A stretch of 64,000 nt of DNA, from assembly GCA_928212115.1 (NCBI GenBank), contig CAKMRJ010002223.1:307328776-307392775 (forward strand), read 5' to 3'. This DNA comes from Lactuca virosa. Its lineage: Eukaryota > Streptophyta > Magnoliopsida > Asterales > Asteraceae. The translations under genes and the position numbers were made by a program. How positions within the stretch are numbered: the first letter of the stretch is position 1; every line of letters begins with the position of its first letter. This document shows, one piece after another, positions 32,306-43,681 of the stretch. The notes under the pieces were generated by a model. That model did no database searches. It was not told the DNA's origin and saw only the letters and a program-made list of their open reading frames with translations.

Positions 32306-34130
32306 ATGTCTTCCAACAACAAAGCTTCGGGCTCTAACCCTACTGGCTCCTTTTCCCTCATGAACCTTTGTGGGAGGGTCATCTTTGATGGTTCCAACTT
32401 CATGGATTGGATCCGGAACATCAGGATGGTTACTCGTTACGAGGACAAGGAATATGTCCTCGATAAGGAGCTAAAGGAGCTTGATGAGTCCACTGCTACT
32501 CCTGAGGAGGTCGCTGAGTATCAGGCACATGAAAGAGATGCCACCAAGGTGGCATGCATCATGATGGCCACCATGACAGCTGAACTCCAAAAGTCCTATG
32601 AGGACTATTACCCTTTTGAGATGCATTAGGATCTGATGGAAAGGTACCATCAGAGTGCTCGTCAAGAGCGGTATGAAATAATCTCCTCCATGATCACTAC
32701 CCGTATGAAGGATAGCGAACCAATCACGAGCCACATGCAGAAAATGCAAAGGTATGTGGACCGTCTAATGAAACTGAATGTGAACTTCCCTGAGGAGTTG
32801 GCAATTGATATCATTTTGCACTCCTTGCCCTCGTGTTATGATCAATTTCGTATGACATACCACATGAACAAGGAGGAAGTTACACTCAGTAAGCTTCAAG
32901 GACTTCTGAAGACTGCCGAAAGTGGTCTTAAAAGTAAGTCGGTTGCTACTCCTACTCCTACTACTACCCCTGTTTTGGCTATCGGGCAAGGCAAAGGGAA
33001 GAAGAGGAAACACCCTTCGAAGGGTACCAAGGGAAAGTCCCTTGAAGGCTCCTCATCTGGAACCAAAGGTGGTTCTATCACTCCTTCTGCCATCCCTAAG
33101 GATGCTGAATGCTTCTACTGTCAAAATAAGGGGCACTGGAAGCGAAACTGCCCAAAGTACTTGCAGGATGTCAAGGATGGGAAAGTGAAACCATCCCATG
33201 CAGGTATTTACACTATATTGTCTAATAACTCACCATATTCTAATTCTTGGGTTCTTGATACAGGTTGTGGTATTCACATCTGTTGTGACTTGCAGGGCCT
33301 AAGAAGAAGTGAGGATGTGGAGCACGGAAAGATAAACTTAATCATGGGGAACAAGAAGGTTGCACCTGTTACCAAGATTGGAGTTTATACTTTGTTGCTA
33401 GATAGTGGGTTAAAGTTAGATTTGAATAAATGTGTGTACTCGTCTGAAATGGCGAGGAATATTATTTCCTTTCATGCTTTGTACAAAAAAGGTTTTACCT
33501 TTTCTTTTGATAATGAAGTTGGTAGTATTAATGCTTTCTTTAATAATGTTCTTTATTTTAAAGCATTACCTTGTGATGGTGTGTATGAAGCTGTATCGGT
33601 TGTAGATAATTTAGGAGATAATGTATTATGTATTGATTCTTCTACTAGCTTGGATAAAGCATCTTTGTGGCATTGTCGTCTTGGACATGTAAGCAAGAAA
33701 CGCATAGGCCAGCTCCAAAAGGATGGAGTCTTGGAGTCGTTCGACCTCAAGTCGGATGATAGTTGTGAGTCTTGTCTACTTGGAAAAATGACAAAATCAC
33801 CCTTCACTGGTACTTGTGCAAGGGGTGAGGGTTTGTTGGACCTTATACATACTGATGTATGTGGACCATTCAAAACCGCCACAAGGGATGCTAATCGCTA
33901 TTATGTGACTTTTATTGATGATTTTAGTAGATATGGTTATGTCTACTTAATCAAACATAAGTCAGAAACTTTTGAAAGGTTTAAATAGTTTAAACAGGAA
34001 GTAGAAAATCAATTGGGCAGGAACATTAAGATGCTTCGATCCGATCGAGGTGGTGAGTATCTTAGTACTGAGTTCCTCGACTATCTTAAGGAGTGTGGGA
34101 TTGTCTCACAATTCACCTCCTAGGACACCA
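32306..34130 (+). pseudogene. gag-pol: Element E gag, protease and first half of integrase
   Basis: Polyprotein starting MSSNNKASGSNPTGSFSLMN at the ATG next to the acceptor. Gag includes FDGSNFMDWIRNIRM and MQKMQRYVDRLMKLN, and the zinc knuckle CFYCQNKGHWKRNC (about 33113-33154). Protease WVLDTGCGIHICCDL (about 33248) has DTG intact. Pre-integrase LWHCRLGHVSKKRI and integrase LIHTDVCGPFKTATRD and MLRSDRGGEYLSTE follow. Two nonsense codons interrupt one frame: TAG 32627-32629 and TAG 33986-33988. A 2-bp loss near 34125 then shifts the frame. Gag and pol are in one frame without a frameshift signal. Confidence 0.92.
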
Positions 34131-36335
34131 CAACTGAATGGTGTAGCTGAGAGGCGCAATCGAACTTTGTTGGACATGGTTCGCTCTATGATGAGTCGAG
34201 CTTCGCTACCAATCTCTTTTTGGGGGTATGCCTTAGAGACTGCCGCCCACATCCTTAATCTAGTCCCTACAAAGAAGGTTGCCAAAACACCTCATGAAAT
34301 GTGGACTGGGAAAGTTCCCAATTTGGACCATATCAAGATTTGGGGTTGCGAGGCTTTCGTGAGGCGCGAAACTCATGACAAGCTCGAACCTCGTAGTGAA
34401 AGGTGTATTTTCATCGGCTACCCACAAAAATCCTTTGGTTACCTCTTCTACAGACCCAGTGAGAATGTGGTCTTTGTGGCTAGGAGAGGGGTCTTTCGAG
34501 AGAGAGAATTTATAAACCAAGGAGACAGTGGGAGGCAAATTGACCTTGAAGAAATTCAAGACTCAATTGGTGAAGGAACCTCAGACACTAGCAATCAACT
34601 TGAGGAGGAAATTCCTGTTGATCCAGCTGACGAGTCTATACTTCCGAGGCGTTCCACAAGGGTTAGGAACACACCTGAGTTTTATTATGGATTTCATATT
34701 ACTACGGAAGGTGATACATTTATCAGTGACAGTACACTGGTAAATCTGGATGAACCTAACAGTGTTAAGGAAGCCATGGCAGGCCCAGAGTCTGCTAAAT
34801 GGAAGGAGGCTATGGACAGCGAGATACAGTCCATGTATGACAATCAAGTTTGGAACTTGGTTGACAATGTACCAGGCCGTAAGACAGTCGGTTGCAAATG
34901 GATCTTCAAGAAGAAGACCGACATGGATGGGAAGGTGCACACTTATAAGGCTCGACTGGTTGCGAAGGGGTTTACTCAGACTCAGGGTATTGATTATGAT
35001 GAAACCTTTTCACCAGTAGCAAAGATTAAGTCTATTAGGGTTATGCTAGCCATTGCTGCATTTCATGATTATGAAATATGGCAAATGGATGTCAAAACCG
35101 CTTTCCTTAACGGAAAGTTGGCTGAGGATGTTTACATGAATCAGCCAGAAGGTTTTGTCAGTGCAGAGTACCCCAATAGAGTGTGCAAGCTTGAGAAATC
35201 CATTTACGGATTGAAACAAGCATCTCGAAGTTGGAATCTTTGTTTCGATGAGAAGGTCAAAGAGTTTGGTTTCTCAAGAAGTGAAGATGAGTCCTGCGTG
35301 TATGTCAGAGCTAGTGGGAGTATAGTTAGTTTTTTGGTATTGTATGTGGATGACATACTACTCATAGGAAATGACATCCCAACCTTGCAGGAGGTTAAGT
35401 CCTGGCTTGGGAAGTGCTTTGCTATGAAGGACCTTGGAGAAGCTACCTATATCCTAGGGATAAGGATATTAAGAGAAAGGAGTAAAAGACTAATTGGACT
35501 TAGTCAGAGTATCTACTTGGATAAGGTGTTGAAAAGGTTCAACATGCAGAATTCCAAGAAAGGAGAATTACCGATCCAAAGCAATGCCAAACTAAGCAAG
35601 GCTCAGAGCCTGAGTACAGAAGATGAGATAGCTGAGATGAGTCGATTACCTTATGCTTCCGTTGTTGGCTCGATCATGTATGCTATGACTTGTACCCGTC
35701 CTGATGTGGCCTTCGCTTTGAGCATGGTCAGCAGATATCAGGGGAACCCTGGCAAGGCTCATTGGACTGCGGTAAAGAATATTCTCAAGTACCTGCGGAG
35801 GACTAAGGATTGGATCCTTACCCTTGGTGGGAGTGATGAATTGAGAGTGCTAGGGTATAGTGATGCTAGCTTTCAGACTGATAGGGATAACTTTCGCTCT
35901 CAGTCGGGCTGGGTCTTTACCTTAAATGGAGGGGCAATCACTTGGAAGAGTTCCAAACAGGAGACTGTAGCTGATTCGACTTGTGAATCAGAGTACATAG
36001 CAGCGAGTGAAGCGGCAAAGGAGGCGATATGGCTGAGGAACTTCATCGGAGACCTTGGAGTTGTACCAGCTATTAAGGAGCCTATGGAGATTTTCTGTGA
36101 CAGCAATAGTGCGGTTGCCTTAGCCAAGGAACCAAGAGATCATGGCAGATCCCGACACATTGACAGAAAATATCACTTCATAAGACACAAGATAGAAGAG
36201 GGACTCCTCGTGGCAAAGAGGGTATCGTCAGATGAGAACCCTGCGGATCCCCTTACGAAGGGACTGACGAGGGTTAAGCATTTGCAGCATGCGAGGCGCA
36301 TCGGGCTGAGGGACGATATTAGTTTTACAGATTAG
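34050..36335 (+). pseudogene. pol: Element E integrase C-terminal part, reverse transcriptase and RNase H
   Basis: A 761-codon open stretch. TPQLNGVAERRNRTLLDM carries the integrase Glu; GYPQKSFGYLFYRPSENVVF is the C-terminal integrase region. RT runs from VGCKWIFKKKTDMDGKVHTY through WQMDVKTAFLNGKLAEDVY (motif A Asp) and LYVDDILLIGNDI (YVDD). RNase H has LGYSDASFQTDRDNFRSQSG, DSTCESEYIAASEAAKEA, FCDSNSAVALAKEP and HIDRKYHFIRHKIEEG, ending NPADPLTKGLTRVKHLQH. All catalytic motifs expected for RT and RNase H are present. It is cut from the upstream half only by the small deletion near 34125. Confidence 0.93.
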
Positions 36336-37173
36336 ATAATTTTTCTGAAACTTGTAAAATGTAATCGACGTTTGATGATGAATAAAATGTGTGATTTATT
36401 AAATGTGTAAAGTGTTACTATCATTGTCAATTATTTACTATTGTTTCAGTTTTGCATGTTTTGACTTCCAGAATAATTAATTTATTCAAACCTCCACAAT
36501 CGGTCATACGTCGGAAGTAGGTATGAATCAAGATTGTCATGAATTGGGTTTGTAGATGGCTAAAGGTGTTTAGACATAGCAATGGTTGCTACAACGTTCA
36601 TGAGTGCTCATAAGTTATGAGTATTGGAATAAACCCACGCTGACTTGTATCACTTCATGGAATTTATCTTTGAGTGATCGTGAGACGATAATATCATATA
36701 AGTCTTCAAACCTAGAGATATGAGTTGTTACCTATGAATTGGTTGTGCATTGATTGCACGTAAACGCATCAGTAACTTGATGTTATAAAACGTGCCTTTG
36801 TGTACAATTCAACAAGTAGTAGAACAAGCATATGAGTCGAAGTTTATCTGTTCCTTCTAGAAATAGAAACGATATATGGGCCCCTCGATGATTTTGTGTT
36901 GACCCATGTACCGGGCCCGGTCAGAACTAAATTGATGTGTTCAGTTAAGTTCTTTGTCAAACAAATCGGAAATCGAGAAACAACTGCTAGACAATAAGTA
37001 AGACATTGTTCCATGTATTTGTCCGGCTGATATCATGAGAGCAGAGGATTATATGATCACTTATCTAAAATGGCGCTTCATAGTTCACAAGAGTTTTCGA
37101 GAGCTACGATTGCCGGTTGGTTCCTGAAGTAATATAGGCAAATACAGTTATTAGACTTATCCAAGTGGGAGTC
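36336..37173 (+). other. Element E 3' UTR and polypurine tract
   Basis: 838 bp, collinear with A and B 3' UTRs. Ends CCAAGTGGGAGTC before TGTTGG. Confidence 0.75.
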
Positions 37174-37930
37174 TGTTGGATAAGGTGTCTAAGTCCATAA
37201 CTTATTTGGTATATACTTGACCCGACCCGGCATGGTCCATTTGGGTTGCACTTCACCCGAACTAGGTATGGATAATTTTATGAGAATTGTATACTTACGA
37301 TTTATTAATATATTATAAGTTATAATATATTAATATATAGTCATGTTATTTAATTAGTTTTAATCTTGAATTAATTATGAATTGATTTAGTGATTAAAAA
37401 GGAAGACTAATTAAATCATGGGCTATTATATTTATATGGTGTGGGCTAACACTCATTTGGAATGGGCTAAGCTTATATGGAAGTCCATGGATGATCCATG
37501 GAGCTTTTACCCATGGATCCTTGGAAGAGGAAAAGACATGGGTTATTAGGGTTTCACCCTAACCATGTACACTATATAAACAAGCTTATGTTGCATGAAA
37601 AAGACACTAATGTGTGTGTAAGTGTGGTGGCCAAAATCAAGAGTTAGTATACTCTCTCATACATCTTTTCCAAGTTTGTGGTGATTTGTGATTTCCATTT
37701 GAGGCATTCACATTATTGGTGCTTGGCTCTCAAACTCCAAGGAATCAACAATCAACAAAAGGTATGTAATTCATCTAGTTCTTTTATGGTTAAAAGTACC
37801 CCATGCCATGCTAGATAGGTTATAAACCTTGGAAAATAATATTTTGCATGTATCTTAGACAAACATAGATCCAAGGTTTAATAGGGTTGCATGTACACTT
37901 AGGAAGTGTTAGAATGCTCAAAACCCAACA
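37174..37930 (+). repeat. Element E 3' LTR (757 bp)
   Basis: Differs from the 5' LTR at three sites (ACTAGG/T, GGTGC/T, TTCATC/T contexts). Followed by ATATC. Confidence 0.96.
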
Positions 37931-37939
37931 ATATCAACA

Positions 37940-40900
37940 ATGGCGGAATCATCATCTGTTCAAGATCAAACTGCTTCATCATCATTGCTTGTGATCAAAC
38001 CTAATCAGAACTTGATCATTCAAATGAACCCCTTTTTGTATGATTTGTACATGCTCCACGTTGTTGAATGTCTCAAGTACTCTCCTTTGGTTATCGCACT
38101 CACGCAGATGGAATCTGTTCCAATGTATCTTCTATCCCAAGTCTATTCTACTGTATCCTATGACAAGAACAAGTAGAGGCTCTATTTTCAAATCTTCTCT
38201 CACAAGGCATCGATTTCGAAAGGGCGATTTTGTTCCCTGTTAAAGCTTGACGTCGATGCTTCTGTTATCCCTCCTGATTTCATCACCACAACCCAGCTGT
38301 TTACAATGCTTTATGAGATGGGGTACACTGATGTTCTTACCACAGTGACAAAGTTTAGGAAATCGTGTTTGCCGCCGAAATGGAATGGGTTACTTACTCT
38401 TATCAACAAGGGTTTGGCGGAAAGGGTTGCTGGCTCAGATGGTACAAGTAAGGGTTTTCTGACCATTCTCTATGGTCTCTACAATGGCATTAGCCTCGAT
38501 TATGGCTCGATTATTTGGTCGCAACTGGTACAAAGTCTCAACACATCGACGAGACATTCAGAGATTTCTTATGGTCGTTTCTGGACCATCATCACCCGAA
38601 GGGCCATTGACACTTTACAGATTCCAGTCATGAAGGATGCATTGGTCTCCTCTGTGGCTACTTTTCATACGAAAAAGATCATCTTCTCAGATGCCACCAA
38701 GTTCTCTCACAATGGTTCAATACCTGAAACGATGTACAGGTATGTGTCAAGCGAAAGTAAAGTGATGGCTGACTACCGAAAGCTTACTCCCAAAGGACCA
38801 AGAGAACTGACTCCTGAACAGCAAGCTACTTTAGATGTTGTGGAGAAGCCAGCCAAGCGAGGAAAAAGGGCAGATACCAAGAAAGTGGCAACCGAAAGTC
38901 CTTCGTCTAAGCCTGTCAAGTCTAAAAAGCGAAAGGCTGAAAGGGTTGATTCTTCGGCTCCAAAGAAAGTTAATAAGATGGCAAGTAAATCCAAAAGTCC
39001 TTCTCCTTCAAGCTCAGAACATGATGAGGAGCGATCGGTAGATGAGGAAGAAGAAGTTCAGCATCATGGTTCACCAAGAGGTAATACACCTCCTAGTTCT
39101 CCAACTCCTACTGAACAACTTCATGACAAGATTCCAACTCCTCCTCCATCTCCACCATAAACTACTGTTCCAGTTTCGGTTGCTCCCATTCCACCACCTC
39201 CTACATCTCAAACCACCACTTCTGTGCCACCACCACCACCAGTTAGTACCATACCAATCTCTACCACTCCTTTACCACCTCCAATATTTTCACAAGCAAC
39301 AACCACCACTACAACCGAACCTCCTGTTACATCCAAACCTCTTTCACCCTCACCCTCAACTGATTCTGGTGATACTCTCGGTGGTGACAATCTTGAGTTT
39401 GACTCAAACTATTACAGTCCTTATCAACTTCCCACTGATGAAGATGAAGAGGCTCCCGTCACCAGACAACAAGTGCAAAGTCTTGATCAAAATCTTGATC
39501 AATTGCTCGCCTCTACTACGACGTATAATGATGTTGTGCTAAAGGCTTTTCTGGACACCGCTTTTGAGCAGTATACGGGGGCCATTGACAAATCAATGAA
39601 GGCAGTGGAAGCATCAACATCTTCTTGCCAAAAGGCTACAACTGAAGTTACAGAACTTATTCACAGTTCCAAGATTTTTCTTGAATCCCTCAAGGGTCAT
39701 GCTGATTCGAATGCAGCTAAAGTGAACGCTTCAGTTGACTCTCTATCAAAGTCCCTTCAAGAGGAGCAAGCCAAATTCGATAATGTTCGTTCTTCAATTC
39801 AAGCTGAGAACACTTCTCTTCTTAGCTCAGTGAATTCTCGCCTTGAAACACTCCATGCTGATTTAGCAAAGGAGAGCGCATTAAGGGAGGATCTTGCACG
39901 ACAAACCTCTACCATTGAAGTCCAGAAGGTTCAATTGGCTCAAGCTGAGCGGGAGATTTCCTTGTTGAAAACTGAGCGTGCTGTTTTCCGAAGTTGTGCT
40001 GGTGATGTTCAGAATATGCTAAACAATGTTCTTAGTGCTCATGATCTGATTCATACGCTGACCATCCGGACTCACCTGACTTCCAAGCTTCTTCCTGCCC
40101 TTGCACTTTTACATGAAATGAAGGGTGTTTCGGAGCGATTCGTACCTCCAAAACAAGGGGGAGAAGGTGTTCAGACAAATCAACCGAAGGTCACTGTCAA
40201 AACAGAACCGAAGGGTAATGAAGCTTCGGGTTCTGGTAATCAAGATAAGAAGAAGGGACTTGCTGATGATAGTGATGAAGAAGAAACAATTGCCAATGCC
40301 CTGAAACGGAAGAAAAGGGATAAGGAGTTGGATGAAACCCTTCGGGTTGCAAAGGAAGCAGAAGAGAGGGAGCGAAAGAACAAGGAAGAGAAAGATGCCT
40401 TAATTTGCAAAAAAGCCTTGTTTCCTCCTTGGACTAGGGAAACGCTCATCAAAGAAGCGATAGAGTTTCCGAGCGTGTACTGGCTGGAACCTGTAACTTC
40501 GTTTGATTGTGAGAATTCGAGGGACTCACAGTTTGATATGACTATAACACGAAAGGCATTTACTTTTCACTGCTTTGATTCAACTGTTCAAGTTACCTCA
40601 CCTCACCCTCAAGTTGATCGTGAACTTATCGATTTTTATCTCAAGTTCGGTCAGCCTCAGTACCTGACTTGGAGTGCACAGAAGATTATAACAGTCAAGG
40701 TGCTGAAACCTTCGCCTGCAGGGAAGTTTGTTAATGTCAATTTCAAAATAACCCAAGGTTCAGACAACTCGGTTTCTGTTATTTCCCTGGCAGATCTTCC
40801 TAACTTGAATCCTCATGATTGGATCTTGTTGTTCAACATATTTCTCACTAATGCGAAGGAGTATGAGCCGATCCTAGATCATCTGAAGAGGATGTTGGCT

Positions 40901-41284
40901 TCCTATATCCATGAAGTTGTTGCAATGGATCAGGAGATTGCTAAAGTTATGAAGAAGAAACCAACTGTCAAGCCAACTGCAAAACCTGGAGATGTGAACA
41001 AGATGAAGATGGGTCAAATTGATTCTACACATCTCATAGTGATGTTCACAAGAGGCGAAGCTAACAGATTTCTTTTCGCTCTTGTTGGTAAGCATTTGTT
41101 CTCAACTGACTGCTTGGAGCATATAATCAATATTATCCATCGATGCAAGCAAAACACTGAGTCAGAAAAGAAGAACTTCACAGACATGCTTCGGTGGCAT
41201 ATCACTTTTCGTCATACTCTACTGGCCATTATACCGAAGGTGTTCAAGACTGTCAAGAAGTCTTTTATAGCTCAACCGAACTGA
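37940..41284 (+). pseudogene. Element F extra ORF downstream of pol (1,114 codons, two stops)
   Basis: One reading frame from ATG 37940 (context AACAATGGC, a good plant start) to TGA 41282, broken only by TAG 38174 and TAA 39158. Parts: an N-terminal globular-looking region (MAESSSVQDQTASSS, then PPDFITTTQLFTMLYEMG and KSCLPPKWNGLLTLINKGLA, to about residue 280); a basic stretch with KPVKSKKRKAER resembling a nuclear localisation signal; a Pro/Thr-rich linker; a long heptad-like coiled coil (about residues 550-690); a charged Lys/Glu segment (about 770-820); and a C-terminal region (FPPWTRETLIKEAIEFPSVY, LNPHDWILLFNIFLTNAKEY). No signal peptide or membrane span is evident, so the usual 'env-like' label for Sirevirus extra ORFs is by position only. 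Function unknown. Confidence 0.78.
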
Positions 41285-41303
41285 GCTCTTGGCTCCATTG
41301 ACG

Positions 41304-41316
41304 CAAAGGGGGAGAT
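41304..41316 (+). promoter_or_regulatory. Element F polypurine tract
   Basis: CAAAGGGGGAGAT directly before the 3' LTR TGTTGGG. Confidence 0.88.
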
Positions 41317-41629
41317 TGTTGGGTATTTTGTGTTGCATCATGGACTTAGTTTTGTATATTCGGATTGGGCCTGTCCATCCATGATTATTAATTAGGGTTA
41401 AGCTATAAATAGTGCATGCATGTATGACTTAGATACTGTCGTGATTATTATTATTATTATTGCTTTGTAACCCTATACACCTCTACAGTCGAAGTTCTTA
41501 ATCGAGCTCTTCTGAGGTGTTAAAGCTTAATCATTCGACATCAGTTAAACCATTCTTGTGTTCTTCATTACGTCATTTATTGTTTTTCTGCTTAGAATCT
41601 ATCGATCCTACTAGAACTTTGTTCTAACA
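41317..41629 (+). repeat. Element F 3' LTR (about 313 bp)
   Basis: TGTTGGGTATTTTG...TTCTAACA. TTAGGGTTAAG (41392-41402) sits directly before the TATA box CTATAAATA (41403-41411). An (ATT)n-like run lies near 41445. The end is set by the TG...CA rule because no second copy is in the window. Confidence 0.78.
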
Positions 41630-42764
41630 CAACCCTATGTTGTCTGTGAAAGAGAATGTTGCCATACCAATCCCCGAGGTTGAGTACCAGTACGAGTATG
41701 TTTATGAATAATCCAAAGAAGAAAAGAAAAGAACGGTCTCCCGTAAATTTATAACGTTAATTCGTCTAAGTGAGCTGTTATATCCATACTAAATATTGAC
41801 AATTTCGCTTGTCTTGCGTTGGTCGACGCCGACGGAAAATCGAATAAGGTCTTCGTCACCCTAGACAGATTTAGTCTAACTGTAGCGAACAGCTCAGGTG
41901 TGGGGTGTCATCTCCGTATAGATCTATACACAAATCCCTGCTCTCCCTCCAAGAGACTCTGGTTATAACTACAGGCTACGATCGTACACTCAATAGGTGT
42001 CAACCGACACGTCTCACTAGATCCTTAATCAAATTTATGCGAAGAAAAACATATAACACTCATTTCCAGGCCCAATGAACCATGTAGGTGAACCACTAAG
42101 GCATCACTAAACATGTAAGTCATTTCAAGGCCCCGATAGGATTGAGATCATATAACATGGGCCCAAAATATATGTAAAAGGACAACTAAGGCCCATTTCA
42201 CATGTAAGGTATTTACAGGCCCAAATAGCACGCAAATAGTATCCAAGGTCCGTCGCACATGTTAATGGGTCAATGAGGCCCAATAAACATATAAATAGTA
42301 TTCAGGACCTATCAAATTTATTAATGGGTCACTAAGGCCCAATAAACATGAAATTGCCCTAATTAGCCCGTTTGTCATTATCTTTGCTAGTTTAGCCAAA
42401 TTATTTACCAGAATAGCATAAAAAACCCACTTTTTATAAAAATGACATTCTTGGCCCAATAAGCCAAAAATTTACAAGTAAGGCCCAGTCTTAGTAAAAA
42501 TAGCACTTTAGTCCCCATTTTGTTCAAAACTTGTATTTATGGCTAGTTTTTGGTAAAAATAACATTTTTAACCCATTTTTGTCAAAAATATCATTTTTGG
42601 CTTAATTTTTGTGAAGATACACATTTTTCTGGTTTTTAACTTTTCTGACCTGGTTGTTGGAAAATTTGTAGAAAAATCATCGCAAGTCGAAATTTGGATC
42701 CGTAAACCCTGGAAGTTTGGAAATTTTGTGTACTTTGTTCACAATTTTTCTCATAATTTTTAAT
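41630..42764. other. Old repeat-like DNA hosting F and G (left part)
   Basis: No gene recognised. Repeated 'aaggccca' and 'gggtcactaaggcccaata' phrases, and a segment (about 41800-42010) that looks like decayed LTR or UTR sequence. It continues at 52531 once G is removed (TTAAT junction). It may be part of a minus-strand LTR, but this is not proven. Confidence 0.35.
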
Positions 42765-43135
42765 TGAAGGGCCAATATATTTGGTTTGGGCTAGGCAACA
42801 ATGTATGGATGATTTAGGGCATTTATGTTTGTAATTTGGAGTCTTATTGTGTGGTTTGTCGTTTTCGGTCTAGGAAGGTTTTCGGTTAAGGTGTGACCGA
42901 AAACCTGTTTTCGGTCAATGTCTATTGGTATAAATAGGTTGTCAGGTTGTCAGTAGTAGTTGTTGATCTACAGTTGTTTACTGTGTGGTTTTCGGTCCTC
43001 CTGAGTTGTATCAGACGGTTTCGTGTGTTTAATCGTATGCAAGCTCAGTTTCATTTCATCTTCTACTCCATTTCTTCTTTATTTTCATTTGCTTGATTGA
43101 TCATAGGTATAGATCCTTCCATCAAGGACCTTACA
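42765..43135 (+). repeat. Element G 5' LTR (371 bp)
   Basis: TGAAGGGCCAATAT...GGACCTTACA, followed by the primer site. At least five TTTTCGGT/ACCGAAAA words inside. Confidence 0.96.
42895..42937 (+). promoter_or_regulatory. Element G LTR core promoter: CGGT palindrome plus TATA box
   Basis: GACCGAAAAC (42895-42904), CT, GTTTTCGGTC (42907-42916), a perfect 10-bp inverted repeat. TATAAATAG follows after about 12 bases (42929-42937). Confidence 0.68.
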
Positions 43136-43137
43136 AT

Positions 43138-43149
43138 TGGTATCAGAGC
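43138..43149 (+). promoter_or_regulatory. Element G primer-binding site (tRNA-iMet)
   Basis: TGGTATCAGAGC two bases after the LTR. Confidence 0.93.
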
Positions 43150-43681
43150 AAAACCGGTGTCAATCAAGTGTGTTCTTCTGTTTTCGGTCTTCACAGATTC
43201 GTATTCATCAAGTTATCGGTCCTTGGAAGTGTACTGTTTGCTCGAGTTTTGAAGACTAGATCAGAATCTGCATCGTTTGGAATTGAAATCATTTTGGAAT
43301 TCATCTTTTTGATTGAAGTCTCAGTGTTTTCGGTTGGATCTTCATAAACCGAAAACATATATTCAATCATTTTTCTGACCGATCTATCTTGTTTGAAGGC
43401 TGTGTTTGAGGTTTCAGTGGGTGGAAATCAATTTAGGATCGAAAATCTAAGTTTTTCATTGAAAACTGTTAGATTTCAGTTCAATCTTCAGAAACCGAAA
43501 ACTGTTCTTCAAGTTCTTCAGAAACCGAAATCTGTTCTTCATCCGGAAAACTTCAAGTTCTTCAACTGAAAATCATTTTTCTTTGAATATTCAGAAACCG
43601 AAAATTGTTCTTCAACCAAAATCTGTTGTATTCTTCAACCGAAAATCCAAAATTCCTTGAATCTTCAGAAACTGAAAACCC
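43150..43681 (+). other. Element G leader with dispersed AACCGAAA repeats
   Basis: About ten near-copies of 'cttcagaaaccgaaaa' and 'cttcaaccgaaaat' between 43330 and 43740. No gag start with a UBN2 domain is found. Confidence 0.7.

Larger units (their letters stand above)
30017..37930 (+). mobile_element. Element E: complete, young Angela-like copia retrotransposon
   Basis: 7,914 bp with 757-bp LTRs differing at 3 positions by hand (about 0.4%), perfect ATATC duplication, primer site, leader, gag-pol, 3' UTR and purine tract. With a commonly used rate of 1.3e-8 per site per year this is on the order of 0.1-0.2 million years. Only three coding lesions are seen (TAG 32627, TAG 33986, a 2-bp loss near 34125), so it is close to, but as read not, autonomous. 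It inserted in F between a TATA box and the extra ORF. Confidence 0.95.
12712..41629 (+). mobile_element. Element F: Sirevirus-like Ty1-copia with extra ORF, split by nested insertions
   Basis: F segments are 12712-13709, 22770-30016 and 37936-41629, about 12 kb in total, plus a missing 5' end left of B. Order: gag, PR-INT-RT-RNaseH, about 1.8 kb spacer, long extra ORF, polypurine tract, 313-bp 3' LTR. The DSGCSRHMTG protease, YVDDIIFGST RT motif, repeated GGGGGAGA purine tracts and an extra ORF after pol are features I associate with Sireviruses (SIRE/Maximus). Insertions: B (with A) in gag, the D/C/D' cluster further along gag, E in the 5' UTR of the extra ORF. Right flank CAACC; left flank not visible. 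Confidence 0.8.

Noticed and set aside
37940..41284. Calling the F extra ORF an envelope gene or a host gene
   Set aside because: No signal peptide or membrane span for an envelope; placement between pol and the polypurine tract/LTR makes it part of the element rather than a host gene.
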